10,000 nucleotides of DNA from Glandiceps talaboti (Eukaryota; Hemichordata; Enteropneusta; Spengelidae). The notes under the pieces are model-generated. The model was not told the DNA's origin and did no database searches. It saw only the letters and a program-made list of their open reading frames with translations. Positions 8,592 to 10,000 of the stretch are shown here, piece by piece (position 1 is the first letter of the stretch; every line of letters begins with the position of its first letter). Location: positions 14,982,806 through 14,992,805 of the forward strand of contig NC_135567.1 of the NCBI RefSeq assembly GCF_964340395.1, in the 5' to 3' direction. Position numbers and translations under genes: made by a program.

Positions 8592-9704
8592 TTGCTGAAT
8601 TGTTCATTGTATAATCTAGACTGTAAGATATAGTAGTGTTATTCAGTCCTATTAGACTACTTAAGAGGCATAATAGATACCAGGCGTTCAGAGAGCAGAA
8701 AAAATGACAGATGACAATACAAATATATAGGGGGTAAATAAAGAAATCGCGCCCAGTTGCCTACATTAGATTTTAATCAGATTGAAACCAATATTTGCAC
8801 CCAGGATTTGATTGTCTATTTGTATTACTTTGTTGCTGGACGTCTCTGTTCATACCAGACGGTATGTCTAATGACGTTTATGGCACAATACTCAATCCTT
8901 AGTAACAATACATTCGTAAACTCAAGAGTAATATGCTCATTAAATTGAGAAGTGAGCTTCATTATAAAAAATGTCAACGTTTGAAGATTGTCAATGTAAT
9001 AAGCGTATTAATATCGTCTTGATCGATAATTACCTTTTGAAGATGGTTTCATGAATGGCATGTCCTTGTAAAGGGGCACTAGAATGACTTGATCATTAAA
9101 TAATATTGTAGGCCTCAATTCAGAAGAACTCTCATTCGAAGTGAACCTTAAAACTATGATTTTATGAAATTAATTGTTGAAAAATGTTTTTTTTTCTTGC
9201 AAAGATGGCCTCGCTATGAATTTCCTTTAAGCTTTACGACCAAAGTGGGGTTTTCGATGCATGTCTTCTCATTACCACTAACCTATGTGGACATCTTTTG
9301 AATGTTTCTATACCATTGCAGATTGCAATGTGTGGATTTAAGTTGTCTTTTTTGTGATATTAAACAATTTAAATTGGTGACATCGTTCTTTAAAGGTGGA
9401 CAGACTGAGTTTAGATGTTTTGTGACGTAATAATTACTGCATATTCAGAATGTACTACAATAGGCCATTTCAGACTGCAAACAGGAAATTGAGAATACAG
9501 CGCCCTCGCTCAAATTGGGGGTATCACGGTACCGTTTCAAGTCTTAAAGTTGTAAAATTGTTTAAAATTGTCATTGTTTTAATATTTTGAAATCAAATTT
9601 TGCCGTTGGTATCATATTCTATGCACTGTTACATTGATTCTGCATTGACTTGGTTGATATTGATTGCTGGTAAAATTGTAATTTTTAAAAAATATAAAAA
9701 TATT
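8592..9704. other. AT-rich spacer, no gene seen
   Basis: Only short open frames (the longest, 63 codons at 8757-8948, is featureless). The stretch is AT-rich with no tandem array. TGACGTAA at 9423-9430 is a bZIP-type site that could be chance. A T-rich tract at about 9187-9199 followed by AAAG looks faintly acceptor-like, but the following ATG frame stops after four codons. Confidence 0.5.
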
Positions 9705-9710
9705 TATTTT

Positions 9711-9810
9711 TGTGTACGTACACACGTACGTCGAAAGATGTGTACTTGATGCGTGACGTATCATTCGTACATGCGCACACTATTGTTGCTAATATACAAC
9801 ATGGCGCCGA
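9711..9810 (+). promoter_or_regulatory. Candidate CpG-containing promoter segment
   Basis: Within 100 bp: a perfect 14-bp palindrome TGTGTACGTACACA (9711-9724), CACGTACGTCG next to it, a CRE-like TGACGT (9754-9759), an NRF1-like CATGCGCAC (9770-9778) and CAACATGGCGCC (9797-9808), which resembles the YY1 motif often found just downstream of animal transcription starts. CpG is visibly denser here than in the AT-rich DNA upstream. Each motif alone is weak; the cluster is suggestive of a plus-strand promoter. Confidence 0.3.
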
Positions 9811-9979
9811 ACATGATCGACGCGATGGTAATGTGAAACTGCTCCATTCTGCTAGTAAAAACAAGTGGGGGAAAAGAAATGAGGCCAAAATCAACATTTT
9901 AAGTGTGAGATACACTGATGGAATCCAGTCAAAGAACGTTGCAAGATTGCTGTTAAATAAGTCTAAAATCGGTAAATGA
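9749..9979 (+). CDS. Possible partial exon, unknown protein
   Basis: A plus-strand frame is open from 9710 to the TGA at 9977-9979, with ATGs at 9710 and 9749. I start at 9749 only because the upstream part overlaps the palindrome. The C-terminal half is basic and non-repetitive (SKNKWGKRNEAKINILSV, then YTDGIQSKNVARLLLNKSKIG), faintly like a helix-turn-helix segment, but I do not recognise a family. GGTAAATG at 9971-9978 could be a splice donor, making this an exon that continues beyond the stop seen here. The best-context ATG (CAACATGGCG, 9801) is in another frame and ends after 11 codons at 9836. A 101-codon minus-strand frame also overlaps. The call may be spurious. Confidence 0.2.
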   Translation: MRDVSFVHAHTIVANIQHGAEHDRRDGNVKLLHSASKNKWGKRNEAKINILSVRYTDGIQSKNVARLLLNKSKIGK

Positions 9980-10000
9980 TAACATGACAAGTACCGTAAT

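Noticed and set aside
8034-8633. Open frames of up to 184 codons on both strands
   Set aside because: They are THTYIHTYI and MYVCMYVC translations of the CATA microsatellite. The unique tail of the minus-strand frame has no recognisable domain.
9801-9836. MAPNMIDAMVM short ORF with good start context
   Set aside because: It is only 11 codons. The obvious splice model (donor at 9828, acceptor at 9855) yields an immediate stop, so I do not call it a gene; it may be an upstream ORF.

Overview
This is a non-coding stretch of eukaryotic nuclear DNA, most likely from a metazoan. The evidence is the long di-, tri- and tetranucleotide microsatellites, a 1-kb minisatellite, transposon-like inverted repeats without coding capacity, AT-rich spacers, and no run of adjacent prokaryote-style genes. 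The repeat style fits a marine invertebrate, but I cannot name a phylum from the sequence. No rRNA, intact tRNA, CRISPR array or recognisable protein-coding gene is present. All the longest open frames (for example 1058-2134 and 8034-8633 on either strand) are low-complexity translations of simple repeats.

Layout. 1-1090: spacer with two clear stem-loops (204-235 and 653-699) and a weak tRNA-like/SINE-like patch near 985-1047 on the minus strand. 1091-1294: four copies of a 51-bp tandem repeat. 1387-2068: compound CTGT/GT/CT microsatellite. 2069-3270: spacer with an excellent RFX X-box match at 2255-2268. 3271-3379: a short inverted-repeat (MITE-like) element. 3548-3660: a promoter-like cluster (inverted nuclear-receptor half-sites, CCAAT, TATA). 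4688-4857: a 170-nt pure pyrimidine tract. 4971-4982: a run of 12 G.

5112-5969: a foldback element whose arms are tandem copies of a GGACAAATGCCCCC module, head-to-tail on the left and reverse-complemented on the right, around an AT-rich core that carries its own inverted and direct repeats. It abuts a 20-bp minisatellite (about 5991-7000, some 45 units) with linked sequence variants. That array is interrupted at 6870-6945 by a second, shorter copy of the MITE-like element seen at 3271-3379.

7001-8228: spacer with a TTG/CTG repeat (7509-7617) and a CATC repeat (7787-7811). 8229-8591: a composite microsatellite in which tetranucleotide motifs change into one another by single-base steps. 8592-9704: AT-rich spacer. 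9711-9990: locally CpG-richer DNA with a palindrome, CRE-like and YY1/NRF1-like motifs and an 89-codon plus-strand frame that could be part of a first exon running off the window. That last call is weak.

The main interest is in repeat biology. The tandem-armed foldback element lies next to a variant-structured minisatellite, and that minisatellite has been split by a MITE-like insertion with a sister copy about 3.6 kb away. All calls are by eye; no alignment, repeat-library search or gene predictor was run.
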